Shown here one piece after another: positions 43,450 through 53,876 of a stretch of 64,000 nucleotides of DNA. The notes below the pieces were generated by a model. It was not told the DNA's origin and made no database searches. It saw nothing but the letters and a program-made list of their open reading frames with translations. Source of the DNA: Butyrivibrio sp. Su6 (lineage in GTDB: Bacteria; Bacillota; Clostridia; Lachnospirales; Lachnospiraceae); contig NZ_FNUR01000006.1 of the NCBI RefSeq assembly GCF_900108105.1, positions 124,001-188,000 on the forward strand. The letters are read 5' to 3'. Position 1 is the first letter of the stretch; every line of letters starts with the position of its first letter. Position numbers and translations under genes: made by a program.

Positions 43450-46263
43450 GTGAAGAGAACGCTGATCATTATTGTTGATCTTTTGATAATGGGATTGATA
43501 CTTTTCTTCATAGTTCAGTATGCCAATACTAAGATGAGGGAAAGCAATGAGAGAGTCGTTGAGGATTTTGAGAAGATGACGATCACTGCGGAACAGATCA
43601 TTACGAATTACCTGGAGGATGAGCAACATCTTTGCGATATTTGGGCGAACTATATTAATCGGTCCGCTGAGGCTGGATCGCCAATGACCGGTGAAGAAGC
43701 AATTTCTTTTATCAGAAAGGCAAAGATATCTTCGAGTATTTATGGACATCTTATATTTCTTGATAAGACCACTCAAAGTGGGATATCTACTCATGCGAGC
43801 TCAAAGGATGCAAATGATTATTCGGTTTCATACCGCAATATTAACATTTTTGACAACATTGATGAGATAAGTAGAGAAGATGGTAAGATCAGCTTAACAA
43901 GAGCGTATACTAATCCCCAGAATGGAGTGCAGTCAATTGCATTTCTTAATTACGTAAAAGTTCTGGATGAGTCAGACGGGCAGCTTTCAGAGGCAATTCT
44001 TATGCGCGTGGAGCCTGTCAGTATGCTTGAGGATAAGCTTGTATTTCTTAAAGGTGAGTATGAAAACGTTGAGATTTCTCTCATTAACAAGGAGGGAGAA
44101 TATCTGGTCCATGGTAAATCGCTGAAAAATTCCAACTTTTTTGAATATTATAAATCCTATAACGAAGGTGACATTGCAGATTACAACGAAATGACAGTCA
44201 AGGTAACTTCGGAGACAGGAACCATGACAATGCTTAACTCAAAAGGAGAGGAATGTGTAATATCCTACACTCCTTTGAAATCAATGAATACATGGTTTCT
44301 TTTGGCTTATATACCAGCAGGTGAACTTAAGGCGGCAAATACAGTTGTTGACTGGCTGTTGCTGGGAATGGTGACACTTGGTCTTTTATCCCTCCTTACC
44401 TTCAATTACCTGATACTGATGCTCTATAACAAAAAGCTTGCTGAGGCGGCGGAGGCTGCTAATCAGGCAAATGAGGCAAAATCACATTTCCTGTCCACTA
44501 TGTCCCACGATATCCGCACTCCTATGAATGCAATCCTGGGACTTAATGAGATGGTGCTGAGAGACAGCCATGAAGATGATATTGTTGCCTATTCTGAGAG
44601 CATAAGGACTGCAGGTAAGACTCTCATGGGAATCATCAATGACATTCTTGATTTTTCAAAGATAGAAGCAGGAAAAATGGATATCATCAATGTGGACTAC
44701 AGCTTTGTATCCATGCTAAATGACCTTGTGAATATGGTTCAGGGAAAAGCACAGGATAAAGGCCTTTCTTTTGACCTTGAAGTAGACAGGAATATTCCGG
44801 TTATATTGCACGGAGATGAGATACGTATTAAACAAATCATCACCAATATTCTTTCAAATGCCGTTAAATACACGAAAGAGGGTTCGATCACCTTTAAAGC
44901 GGGATTTGAAAAGATGGAAGAAGCTCCCGATTCTGTAAAACTCATGATAAGTGTAAAAGACACAGGAATCGGAATAAAACCCGAAGATATGGACCGCTTG
45001 TTTGTTGCTTTTGAACGTATTGATGAGAATAAGAACAGAAACGTAGAAGGAACCGGCCTTGGCATGAGCATTGCCCAGAGCTTTCTGCGAATGATGGGAA
45101 GCAGCATCGAGGTTGAAAGCCAATATGGTAAGGGTTCAACTTTCTCTTTTGAACTGGTTCAGGGGGTAAAAGACTGGAGTCCTATTGGCAATTATGAGGA
45201 GACCTTTAAGCGAGCTGTTTCTGAGAGAAAGAGATATCGTGAAAGCTTTACAGCACCTGATGCAAGACTTTTGGTTGTTGATGATACAGAGGTCAATCTT
45301 TCAGTTTTCAAGAATCTGCTAAAACGTACTAAATTGCAGATAGATACGGCAACAAGTGGAAATGAAGGAATAGCATTATATAAACGAAATAAGTACGATG
45401 CTATTTTTCTTGATCATATGATGCCTGATAAGGATGGAATAGAGACTCTTACGGAGATGAAAGGAATCCAGGATTCGCCTAATACCCTGACGCCGATCAT
45501 ATGTCTTACCGCCAATGCAATTTCAGGAATGCGTGAAATGTATATAAACGCAGGCTTTGACGATTATATTACAAAGCCCATTGATCCCGAGAGGCTTGAA
45601 GTGCTGCTTTTTGAATATCTGCCAAAAGACAAGATTGCTCCTGCATCCGGCGATGGCGATGAGGAAGACTATTATATCCCGGATTTTGTTTGGAAGATCG
45701 GATCTCTTGATGTAAATGCAGGGATCATTCACTGCGGAAGCCAGAAATCCTATATGGATACGCTGAAGACTTATTATGATTCCGGGCAAAAAAATGCAGA
45801 AGAAATTGAAAAGTACTGGAATGAAAAAGATATTAAGAATACTACTGTAAAAATACATGCACTTAAGAGCACCTCCCGTGTAATAGGTGCGATGGAGCTT
45901 GGAGAATTTGCTGCCCGCCTTGAAAAGGCAGGAGAAAAAGGGAATGTAAGGCTCCTTGAAACAGAGATAGGAAATCTTTTGACAATGTATCGGAAGCTGC
46001 TTACAGAGATGGAGCTTTTGGGAAGTACAGATGGAGAAGAGGCGGGGAGTGATGTGCCTCTGATTTCAGAACAGGATATGAAAAAGACCTATGAAACTAT
46101 TGCTGAGCTATGTGAAGCTTTTGATTTTGACGGCGTGGCAGAAACTGTGAAATCCCTTGAAAAGTATAGATTTCCGGAGAGCGAAGCTGCAAAATTTGAA
46201 ACCATAAAAAAGGCTGTCGACAATTTTGATTATGATCTGATACCTGAAATCATATCAGGCTAA
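43450..46263 (+). CDS. Hybrid sensor histidine kinase (sensor, HisKA, HATPase, REC, HPt)
   Basis: 937 aa. An N-terminal membrane helix (about 4-24), an extracellular Cache-like sensor (about 30-285) and a second helix (about 300-322) lead into the kinase. The phosphoacceptor is His353 in MSHDIRTPMNAILG. HATPase boxes are GTGLGMSI and DTGIGI. A REC domain has Asp655 in FLDHMMPDKDG. A C-terminal HPt domain has His803 in KIHALKSTSR. It is a phosphorelay sensor. The start is a GTG at 43450, behind GGAGG. The HD-GYP regulator downstream is the likely partner. Confidence 0.9.
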   Translation: MKRTLIIIVDLLIMGLILFFIVQYANTKMRESNERVVEDFEKMTITAEQIITNYLEDEQHLCDIWANYINRSAEAGSPMTGEEAISFIRKAKISSSIYGHLIFLDKTTQSGISTHASSKDANDYSVSYRNINIFDNIDEISREDGKISLTRAYTNPQNGVQSIAFLNYVKVLDESDGQLSEAILMRVEPVSMLEDKLVFLKGEYENVEISLINKEGEYLVHGKSLKNSNFFEYYKSYNEGDIADYNEMTVKVTSETGTMTMLNSKGEECVISYTPLKSMNTWFLLAYIPAGELKAANTVVDWLLLGMVTLGLLSLLTFNYLILMLYNKKLAEAAEAANQANEAKSHFLSTMSHDIRTPMNAILGLNEMVLRDSHEDDIVAYSESIRTAGKTLMGIINDILDFSKIEAGKMDIINVDYSFVSMLNDLVNMVQGKAQDKGLSFDLEVDRNIPVILHGDEIRIKQIITNILSNAVKYTKEGSITFKAGFEKMEEAPDSVKLMISVKDTGIGIKPEDMDRLFVAFERIDENKNRNVEGTGLGMSIAQSFLRMMGSSIEVESQYGKGSTFSFELVQGVKDWSPIGNYEETFKRAVSERKRYRESFTAPDARLLVVDDTEVNLSVFKNLLKRTKLQIDTATSGNEGIALYKRNKYDAIFLDHMMPDKDGIETLTEMKGIQDSPNTLTPIICLTANAISGMREMYINAGFDDYITKPIDPERLEVLLFEYLPKDKIAPASGDGDEEDYYIPDFVWKIGSLDVNAGIIHCGSQKSYMDTLKTYYDSGQKNAEEIEKYWNEKDIKNTTVKIHALKSTSRVIGAMELGEFAARLEKAGEKGNVRLLETEIGNLLTMYRKLLTEMELLGSTDGEEAGSDVPLISEQDMKKTYETIAELCEAFDFDGVAETVKSLEKYRFPESEAAKFETIKKAVDNFDYDLIPEIISG

Positions 46264-46303
46264 AGCAAAAGAGAAATTCTTTTGGATACGGAAAGGAGTC
46301 AGC

Positions 46304-47617
46304 ATGAAGATTAAAACAGTGAGAATGGCAAAAAGGATGCTGGGATTAACATCGGCTGTAGCAATGGCGTTTTGCTTTACTGCCTGCGGACAAAAAGCGG
46401 AAGAAAGTACTGAGTTTAAACCTGCCTTGTCTTCTGAAACATCATGCCAGATAAAGGTGGCTGGAAACTATTCAAATTTTGAATCCCTTGAGAGCGAGTT
46501 TGAACGCTTTTATGAGTATTATCCGAATGTCAGTCTCAATTACGTAAATCTTGATGATTATAATAACACGATCACAAGCGCGATTATGAGCGATGAGGCT
46601 CCTGATATATATGTAACGGCAACATGGATGCTGGAAGATGATAAAATGGCTCCTGTTTTTGAAAATGCGGAGGTGCTTTCGGATCCGTCGCTTAATATCA
46701 ATCTGGATTGTCTCAGAAAAGGCACCTGCTGGACACTGGAAAATGGAGATGTAGTCATGCTCCCTATTTTTACAAGGACCTATGGAATGCTTGTGAATAT
46801 GGACCTTTTTGAGATGAACGGGCTTGAAGTTCCCAAGAATTACAATGAACTTGTTGATGTTTGTGACAAGCTCAAGGCAGCAGGCTATGAAGTTCCTATT
46901 ATGGGAGCAAATGGCATGACAGTAGCGGGAATGTACTATGCTTTTGCTTTTCCGTATTTTTGTGATTATGTCATTAAAAATCCTGAATCAGTCGAAGCCC
47001 TCAACTCTATGGAAAAGTCTTCAGGGGAAATGATGAGGCCTGCGCTTGAGAAAATAAAAGCTTTTGTGGATGCAGGGTATCTGAATCCGGGGCTTTGCTC
47101 AGAACAGATAGAAGATGATTATAATGCAGTGATCATGCGCTTTTTCGAGGGTGATGTTCCCATAATGCTCGGAAGCGGAGATATGGTTTCCGGTACGCAA
47201 AAGCGCGAGAGCAAGTCTGAAGCTTTTTTGGCAAATTCTTTTAAGTATAAATTTTTCATAGTGCCAACCGGGGATGACGGCGGGTATTTTCTTGATTCTG
47301 TAAACCTGTTTTTTAGTGTAAATAAAAACAGTCAGAACCTTGATATGACTAATGAATTTATAAGGTTTCTTATGAGAGAAGAAGAGCTTGGTAACATGGC
47401 TGCAATTAAGCGACTTACCACACCGACAAACGATTTTTCTTTTGATGAAGTCTATTCATCACTTGAAGGGTTCCCTGAGGATAAGACTTTTAGCTATCAG
47501 GAGACAGGTCTAAATGATGCTGTTAACAAGGAGTTCAGGGCAGCGGCATATAATGTTGCAAATGGCATTATGACTGTAGATGAAGCTATAAGCGGGTACG
47601 GCAGTTTGTGGGAGTAA
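46304..47617 (+). CDS. Extracellular solute-binding lipoprotein (family 1, sugar type)
   Basis: 437 aa. A lipoprotein signal ends in FTACGQ. The mature part resembles family 1 sugar-binding proteins (FERFYEYYPNVSLNYVNLDD, AGYEVPIMGANG). There are no permease or ATPase genes in the cluster. It sits between a sensor kinase with an extracellular domain and a response regulator, so it may deliver a ligand to the sensor rather than to a transporter. This is inference. Confidence 0.82.
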   Translation: MKIKTVRMAKRMLGLTSAVAMAFCFTACGQKAEESTEFKPALSSETSCQIKVAGNYSNFESLESEFERFYEYYPNVSLNYVNLDDYNNTITSAIMSDEAPDIYVTATWMLEDDKMAPVFENAEVLSDPSLNINLDCLRKGTCWTLENGDVVMLPIFTRTYGMLVNMDLFEMNGLEVPKNYNELVDVCDKLKAAGYEVPIMGANGMTVAGMYYAFAFPYFCDYVIKNPESVEALNSMEKSSGEMMRPALEKIKAFVDAGYLNPGLCSEQIEDDYNAVIMRFFEGDVPIMLGSGDMVSGTQKRESKSEAFLANSFKYKFFIVPTGDDGGYFLDSVNLFFSVNKNSQNLDMTNEFIRFLMREEELGNMAAIKRLTTPTNDFSFDEVYSSLEGFPEDKTFSYQETGLNDAVNKEFRAAAYNVANGIMTVDEAISGYGSLWE

Positions 47618-47642
47618 CTGCTGCCTGCGGAAAGGAAATAGA

Positions 47643-48659
47643 ATGGAAGAGCGCGTAGTTGTTGTGGATGATGATGTGATCATATTGAAAAATGCGAACA
47701 CGGTTCTTTCGGAAGCGGGTTTTAAGGTTACATGCCTTAAGAGTGGCAAACTTTTACTGGACTATGTAAAAAAGAATGAGATAGATATGCTTCTTTTGGA
47801 TATCAAAATGCCGGAACTTGACGGCTTTGAGACCATGAGGCTTTTAAGGAAATGGGAAAGAGAAAACGGGGTAAAAGAGATACCGGTGATCTTTTTTACT
47901 GCTAATGATGACTGCGAATCGGAGACTATCGGTTTATCACTTGGGGCAATGGATTTCATCAGAAAGCCCTTTGTTGCAGATGTTTTAACCCTTCGTGTAA
48001 GGCACCTTCTAGACCTTATCAGATTTCAAAATGATCTCCATGCAGAGGTGGAACGCAAGACCAAGGAAATAGAAGGGCTCTCACTCCATGTGGTACATAC
48101 ACTTGCAGATGCGATTGATGCCAAGGATGCCTATACTAAGGGCCATTCAGGGCGAGTTGCCGAGTATGCGAGAGAAATAGCAAAAAGAGCCGGTTATTCT
48201 TTTGACAGGCAGGAAGAAATATACATGATGGGGCTTCTTCACGATGTAGGCAAGATCGGCGTGCCTGACGCGGTGATCAATAAACCGGGTAAGCTTACGG
48301 ATGAAGAGTTTGAAATAATAAAGACACATCCCGGAAGGGGTGCAAGGATCCTTCAGAATATTGAAGAAATGCCGAAGCTTGCCATAGGAGCCAGGTGGCA
48401 CCATGAGCGCTACGACGGAAAAGGTTATCCTGACGGACTATCAGGCGAGGAGATTCCGGAAGAGGCCAGGATCATAGCTGTTGCTGATGCCTATGATGCA
48501 ATGACCAGTAACAGAAGCTACAGAGGCATTATCCCTCAGGATGTGGTCAAAGGAGAGTTTGAGAAGGGCTTGGGAACCCAGTTTGATCCGCGTTTTGCGG
48601 CTATTATGCTTGAAATAATAAGTGAAGACGTGGATTACAAACTTCATGAGGGGACATAA
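47643..48659 (+). CDS. Response regulator with HD-GYP c-di-GMP phosphodiesterase domain
   Basis: 338 aa. The N-terminal receiver domain has the phosphoacceptor in LLLDIKMPELDG. A linker leads to the HD-GYP domain with LLHDVGKIGVPD, HPGRGARIL and HHERYDGKGYPDGL. It should degrade c-di-GMP when phosphorylated by the hybrid kinase. GGAAAGGAAAT precedes the ATG. A STAS gene follows 49 bp after its stop. Confidence 0.92.
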   Translation: MEERVVVVDDDVIILKNANTVLSEAGFKVTCLKSGKLLLDYVKKNEIDMLLLDIKMPELDGFETMRLLRKWERENGVKEIPVIFFTANDDCESETIGLSLGAMDFIRKPFVADVLTLRVRHLLDLIRFQNDLHAEVERKTKEIEGLSLHVVHTLADAIDAKDAYTKGHSGRVAEYAREIAKRAGYSFDRQEEIYMMGLLHDVGKIGVPDAVINKPGKLTDEEFEIIKTHPGRGARILQNIEEMPKLAIGARWHHERYDGKGYPDGLSGEEIPEEARIIAVADAYDAMTSNRSYRGIIPQDVVKGEFEKGLGTQFDPRFAAIMLEIISEDVDYKLHEGT

Positions 48660-48707
48660 GAAGGCGTGCCTTTGAGTTCAATAAATGTATGGCAGGAGAG
48701 ATCAAAG

Positions 48708-49007
48708 ATGCTGAATATTGAAAAAAGAATGGATGGACAGGAACTGATCGTGGAGCTTGAAGGAAGGCTTGATACCTTGACTGCACCACAGCTTGAAAAG
48801 GCTGTCAGCGAGGATATTGAAAAGGCGGAGTCGATTCTTTTTGACTTCGGAAAGCTTGAGTATATTTCAAGTGCAGGCCTTCGTGTAATAAATGCTGTTG
48901 ATATTGAAATGAGTGAAAAGAAGGGAATGGCACTTAAAGACGTACATGGAAGTGTCATGGATGTTTTGGAGCTTACCGGTCTTTCTAATGAGCTTAAGAT
49001 AATCTGA
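48708..49007 (+). CDS. STAS domain protein (anti-sigma factor antagonist type)
   Basis: 99 aa, a single STAS domain. The core is IVELEGRLDTLTAPQLEKAV and FDFGKLEYISSAGLRVI, where the second Ser of YISSAG is the usual phosphorylation site. Such proteins switch partners with anti-sigma kinases and are dephosphorylated by SpoIIE-type phosphatases. A phosphatase of that type lies 5.7 kb downstream in the same island. No anti-sigma kinase or sigma factor gene is in the window. AGGAGAG supports the ATG at 48708. Confidence 0.88.
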   Translation: MLNIEKRMDGQELIVELEGRLDTLTAPQLEKAVSEDIEKAESILFDFGKLEYISSAGLRVINAVDIEMSEKKGMALKDVHGSVMDVLELTGLSNELKII

Positions 49008-49039
49008 TGACCGGTGGCAGAGCTAAAACGGAGGTAATC

Positions 49040-49474
49040 ATGGGTAGTAGCGAAAAAAAAGCTGGTGGTCCATTGTTTAGAAAAAAGGCACTTACAAGGA
49101 TCGCATCTCCGGAGGAACTAAACGATTATCTAAAGGTTACAAATCCGGCTAACTGGATGATACTTGGATCCATCATTGCTATTCTTATTGGAATCATTGT
49201 GTGGTCATTTGCGGGTAACTTAAATACCTATGTATCAGGTGAAGCTGTAGCAGAGGATGGCCAGATCACAGCTCATATAGTAAATGATAATGCCCGGTAT
49301 ATAAGGGAAGGGCAGACCATAATGATAGGTGAAAAGACATCCAAAGTTTTTAAAGTTGAACAGGATGAGTTTGGAAGGACCAGGGTGGAAGCATCTATGG
49401 ATATTCCGGACGGTGAGTACATGGTAAAGATAGTGATTGAGCAGATAACACCATTTGAGCTTTTATTCAATTAG
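49040..49474 (+). CDS. NHLM/NHLP-type bacteriocin system secretion protein, short adaptor
   Basis: 144 aa. A cytoplasmic start (LFRKKALTRIASPEELNDYLKVTNPANW) is followed by one membrane helix (about 38-58) and a short extracellular beta-rich part. The beginning matches the HlyD-like adaptor of NHLM export systems, but the long coiled-coil section of full-length members (I expect ~300-400 aa) is missing. It probably assists the C39-peptidase transporter that starts 17 bp downstream. CGGAGG supports the ATG at 49040. Confidence 0.75.
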   Translation: MGSSEKKAGGPLFRKKALTRIASPEELNDYLKVTNPANWMILGSIIAILIGIIVWSFAGNLNTYVSGEAVAEDGQITAHIVNDNARYIREGQTIMIGEKTSKVFKVEQDEFGRTRVEASMDIPDGEYMVKIVIEQITPFELLFN

Positions 49475-49490
49475 ATACCGGAGATGACGG

Positions 49491-51668
49491 ATGAATAAAA
49501 AAATAAAGCAGCCAGTTGGTGCCGGCGTTGCTAAGGTTCCGGTAATAATGCAAATGGAAACTTTGGAATGCGGGGCTGCATCACTGGCCATGGTAATGGC
49601 ATATTACGATAAATGGATACCCTTGGAGCAGGTTCGCGTGGACTGCGGCGTTTCAAGGGATGGTTCAAATGGAAAAAATATAATGCTGGCGGCAAGGAAC
49701 TATGGCTTTGAAGCAAAGGGATTTTTTTATGAGCCGGAAACACTGAAGAAGAAAGGTGTATTTCCTTGCATTATCCACTGGGACTTTAACCATTTTGTTG
49801 TTCTTGATGGCTTTAAGGGCAGCTCGGTATATATCAATGATCCCGCAAGAGGGGCCATCAAGGTGTCCATGGAGGAATTTGATGAGTCTTTTACGGGAGG
49901 CTGTATAAAAATAAAGCCCGGAGAAAACTTCGTTCCTGAGGGCAGAAGAAAGAGTACGCTTGAGTTTGCACAAAAAAGACTAAAGGGCGCAGGTGCCGCT
50001 GTTGTACTTGCTACGCTTACGACCATTATCACATATCTTTTTGGAATCATAAATCCGGTCATGTCCAAGGTCTTTATAGACAGACTTCTCACAGGCAAGA
50101 ACCCGGAGTGGCTCTATCCATTTACGGGAATAATGACAGGGCTTGCTTTGCTTCAGCTTATTGCCCAGTGGGTGGGGACAACAAGTTCACTTAAGGTAAA
50201 CGGAAAAATGGCGATGGTCGGAAGTACTTCCTATATGTGGAAAGTACTGAGGATGCCAATGGAGTTCTTTTCACAGAGGCTGACGGGTGACATTATCCAA
50301 AGGCAGGCTACCAATGAAACTATCGCAGGAACACTGGTGAGCACGGTTGCCCCTTTGGCACTAAATACCATAATGATGATATTTTATCTGGTGGTGATGC
50401 TAAGGTACAGTGTGATGCTTACCTTTGTGGGGATCACTACGATAGTGATAGATCTGATAATTGCCAGATTTATGTCAGAGAAAAGAGTTAACATCACCAG
50501 GGTCCAGATGAGGGACAAAGGCAAGCTTTCAAGTGCCACTGTTTCAGGAATGAGTATGGCTGAGACCATAAAGGCCAGCGGCGCTGAGGATAGTTTTTTT
50601 GCCAAATGGGCAGGACTTCAGGCATCGGTTAATTCACAGGAGTGCAGATATGATGAGCTCAATGTATCCCTTGGAATGATCCCGCAGCTTGTGGGAATGC
50701 TGGCTAGTGATGTTGTAATGCTTTTGGGAATATGGCTTTCCATGAACGGAGAGTTTACTGTCGGCGGGATCATGACCTTTCAGGGGTTCCTACAAGCCTT
50801 CATGAGCCCTGCGCTGACACTTATTTCAGCCGGGCAGACCGTGCAGGAGATGCGCACCGAGATGGAGAGAATAGAGGATGTAATGAATTATCCTCTTGAT
50901 CCTTTTGTTAAGGATGAGCCTGTTTCTGAGGATGAGGATTACAGTAAGCTTCCTGGTGAGCTGGAGCTTAAAAACGTTACTTTTGGTTACAATAAGCTAA
51001 GGGAACCAATCATAAAAGACTTTTCAATAAAGCTTGAGCCCGGCAGCAGGGTTGCCTTTGTAGGCAGCAGCGGATGTGGAAAATCTACACTTTCCAAGCT
51101 TATTTCAGGACTTTACAGACCCTGGAGCGGGGAGATTCTCTTTTCCGGGAAACCCATTGAAAGTATCGACAGAAGCGTATTTACCGGATCTTTAGCAGTT
51201 GTGGATCAGGATATTATTCTTTTTGAGGATACAATAGCCAATAACATAAAAATGTGGGACAACTCCATAAAGGACTACGAAATGGTCCTGGCGGCCAGGG
51301 ATGCCCAGCTCCATGAGGATATCATGCAAAGAGATGGCGGATATCAGTATGTACTTACGGAGGGAGGAAAGGATTTCTCAGGCGGTCAGAGACAGAGACT
51401 TGAGATAGCACGTGTCCTTGCGCAGGATCCTTCTGTAATAATCCTTGATGAAGCGACCAGCGCGCTTGATGCCAAAACTGAATATGATGTGGTAAGTGCA
51501 ATTAAGGACAGAGGAATTACCTGCATAGTTATTGCTCACAGACTGTCAACCATACGTGACTGTGACGAGATAGTTGTACTGGATAAGGGAGTTGTGGTCG
51601 AGCGTGGAACACATGAAGAACTAATGAAATTAGGCGGTTATTACACAGAGCTTGTAACAAGTGAGTGA
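49491..51668 (+). CDS. NHLM-type peptide exporter: C39 peptidase, permease and ATPase in one chain
   Basis: 725 aa. The N-terminal C39 peptidase has Cys27 in LECGAAS, the His in WDFNHFVVL and Asp in NDPA. A six-helix transmembrane domain follows (about 165-440), then an ATPase with GSSGCGKST, FSGGQRQRLEIARVL and VIILDEATSALD. It should cut leader peptides after a double glycine and export the core. Three double-glycine peptides lie downstream. Confidence 0.93.
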   Translation: MNKKIKQPVGAGVAKVPVIMQMETLECGAASLAMVMAYYDKWIPLEQVRVDCGVSRDGSNGKNIMLAARNYGFEAKGFFYEPETLKKKGVFPCIIHWDFNHFVVLDGFKGSSVYINDPARGAIKVSMEEFDESFTGGCIKIKPGENFVPEGRRKSTLEFAQKRLKGAGAAVVLATLTTIITYLFGIINPVMSKVFIDRLLTGKNPEWLYPFTGIMTGLALLQLIAQWVGTTSSLKVNGKMAMVGSTSYMWKVLRMPMEFFSQRLTGDIIQRQATNETIAGTLVSTVAPLALNTIMMIFYLVVMLRYSVMLTFVGITTIVIDLIIARFMSEKRVNITRVQMRDKGKLSSATVSGMSMAETIKASGAEDSFFAKWAGLQASVNSQECRYDELNVSLGMIPQLVGMLASDVVMLLGIWLSMNGEFTVGGIMTFQGFLQAFMSPALTLISAGQTVQEMRTEMERIEDVMNYPLDPFVKDEPVSEDEDYSKLPGELELKNVTFGYNKLREPIIKDFSIKLEPGSRVAFVGSSGCGKSTLSKLISGLYRPWSGEILFSGKPIESIDRSVFTGSLAVVDQDIILFEDTIANNIKMWDNSIKDYEMVLAARDAQLHEDIMQRDGGYQYVLTEGGKDFSGGQRQRLEIARVLAQDPSVIILDEATSALDAKTEYDVVSAIKDRGITCIVIAHRLSTIRDCDEIVVLDKGVVVERGTHEELMKLGGYYTELVTSE

Positions 51669-51674
51669 GGGAAT

Positions 51675-53876
51675 ATGCTTAATTGGTTTGATAAACAGAT
51701 TAGACAGAGAAAACAAAGTGATCAGGAAGTGTTTGAGGATTCCATTGTCCAGATTGCTGCTGTAGTTATGGGCGGCAGGGCTGCTGATGATATAAACGAT
51801 GAGCGTATTATCACTAAAAATGCAATAGATGATATCCTGAAATATTATCACTTCAAGCCCTCTGAAATCCCTGCAGGAATAAATGACAGGGAAGAGGAGA
51901 TGGAATGGGCATTCAGACCTCACGGTTTTATGAAAAGAGAGGTGAAGCTTTCGGACGGATGGTACAAAAATGCTTTCGGCCCGATGATTGCCTTTACAAA
52001 AGAGGGAAATGAACCGGCAGCGCTCCTTCCTGGTGAATTTGGTGGTTATCATCTTATAGATCACAAAAGCAGCAAAAAGATCAAGATCAGTTCGAAAAAT
52101 GCCGGTGAGCTTTCTGATATGGCCTATTGTTTTTACAGACCCCTTCCACTTAGGAAAATCGGGATACCTGATTTGCTCCTTTATATGAAAAGCTGTATCG
52201 AATTTAATGACTATGCAGTTTTGCTAATAGCATCCCTGTTTGTGACTTTACTTGGAATGATCGCTCCAAGACTATCAAAGCTCCTCACAGGACCGGTACT
52301 TATAAGTGGCAGTAGAAGGCTTCTACTTGGCATTGCACTTCTTATGGTATGTACAGCCATTACATCCCAGCTTGTGAGCACTATCAGAGAAATTGTGATA
52401 AAGCGTATAGGGCGAAAGGCTTCACTTCAGGTCGAAGCGGCGGTTATGATGAGAATAATATCTCTGCCCTCGGATTTTTTTAGAAAATATGGGGCAGGCA
52501 ATCTGGCAGAAAGAGCCGATGCGGTCAGTTCTCTCTGTGACATGCTGATCGGGGATGTTCTTTCAATTGGTATAACGAGTATCTTTTCGCTGCTTTATAT
52601 CTTTCAGATTGCAAATTTCGCTCCGGAGCTTGCAGGACCAGCTGTTTTGATCATTCTTGTGACAGTAGTTGTTGGTCTTATCACCTCGCTTATGCAGATG
52701 CAGCTTTCGAGTAATCAGATGCAGCTAAGTGTAAGAGAGTCTGGTTTAAAGTATGCGATTGTTTCGGGAATCCAGAAGATAAAGCTTGCAGGGGCAGAGA
52801 AAAGAGTTTTTGCAAAGTGGGCAGGAATTTATGCCAAAGAGGCAGAATTTCAGTATAGTCCACCTCTTTTCATAAAACTCAATACAGTAATCACAACAGC
52901 CATTTCTTTGTTTGGAACAATAATCCTGTATTTTCTTGCGGTAAAAAGTGGTATTGGAGTATCGGGATATTATGCTTTTTCCATTTCCTATGGAATGGTC
53001 ATGGGCGCTTTTTCTGCACTTAGCGGTATCGCTATTTCAATTGCTCAGATACCGCCTGTCCTTGAAATAGCGGATCCTATTCTTAAGGCCGGGCCGGAAG
53101 TTATGGAGGATAAGGAGGTACTTACAAAGATTTCTGGAGGCATCGAACTGAACAATGTTTCTTTTCGTTATAATGACCAGATGCCATATGTTATAGATGA
53201 TCTTTCACTTAGGATAAAACCCGGAGAATACGTAGGACTGGTTGGAAAGACCGGTTGCGGAAAATCCACACTTATGAGGATACTGTTGGGATTTGAAAAG
53301 CCTTCAAAGGGCGCTGTCTACTATGATGGAAAAGATATCAATAGCATTGATCTTAGATCTCTTAGAAGAAAAATTGGTTCCGTGATGCAAAATGGGGAGC
53401 TGTTCCAGGGAGATATTTATGAAAATATAGTTATCTCGGCGCCACAGCTTACACTTGATGATGCGTGGGAAGCCGCCGAGCTTGCGGGAATTGCAGACGA
53501 TATACGGGACATGCCTATGGGAATGCAGACGCTTGTTAGTGAAGGGCAAGGCGGCATATCGGGAGGCCAAAGGCAGCGCATAATGATAGCCCGCGCCATT
53601 GCTCCAAAGCCTAAGATTCTCATTTTTGATGAAGCTACCTCAGCCCTTGATAATTTAACTCAGAAGAAGGTCTCTAAGGCTCTAGATAGCCTTAGGTGCA
53701 CAAGGATAGTTATTGCTCACAGGCTGTCAACAATCAGAAACTGCGACAGGATACTGGTACTTGATAAAGGAAAAATTGTCGAAGAGGGCAGTTACGACCA
53801 GCTTATTGAAAAGAATGGCTTTTTTGCAGAACTGATAAAGAGGCAGCGCGTAGATGTAAGCACCGAATGTAGCTAA
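51675..53876 (+). CDS. NHLM-type second ABC transporter (permease-ATPase)
   Basis: 733 aa. An unusual ~160-residue cytoplasmic N-terminal region without a recognised peptidase motif is followed by a six-helix domain and an ATPase (GKTGCGKST, ISGGQRQRIMIARAI, ILIFDEATSALDN). This is the second exporter subunit found next to the C39 transporter in NHLM systems, and the two probably form a heterodimer. It begins 6 bp after the first transporter's stop. Confidence 0.92.
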   Translation: MLNWFDKQIRQRKQSDQEVFEDSIVQIAAVVMGGRAADDINDERIITKNAIDDILKYYHFKPSEIPAGINDREEEMEWAFRPHGFMKREVKLSDGWYKNAFGPMIAFTKEGNEPAALLPGEFGGYHLIDHKSSKKIKISSKNAGELSDMAYCFYRPLPLRKIGIPDLLLYMKSCIEFNDYAVLLIASLFVTLLGMIAPRLSKLLTGPVLISGSRRLLLGIALLMVCTAITSQLVSTIREIVIKRIGRKASLQVEAAVMMRIISLPSDFFRKYGAGNLAERADAVSSLCDMLIGDVLSIGITSIFSLLYIFQIANFAPELAGPAVLIILVTVVVGLITSLMQMQLSSNQMQLSVRESGLKYAIVSGIQKIKLAGAEKRVFAKWAGIYAKEAEFQYSPPLFIKLNTVITTAISLFGTIILYFLAVKSGIGVSGYYAFSISYGMVMGAFSALSGIAISIAQIPPVLEIADPILKAGPEVMEDKEVLTKISGGIELNNVSFRYNDQMPYVIDDLSLRIKPGEYVGLVGKTGCGKSTLMRILLGFEKPSKGAVYYDGKDINSIDLRSLRRKIGSVMQNGELFQGDIYENIVISAPQLTLDDAWEAAELAGIADDIRDMPMGMQTLVSEGQGGISGGQRQRIMIARAIAPKPKILIFDEATSALDNLTQKKVSKALDSLRCTRIVIAHRLSTIRNCDRILVLDKGKIVEEGSYDQLIEKNGFFAELIKRQRVDVSTECS

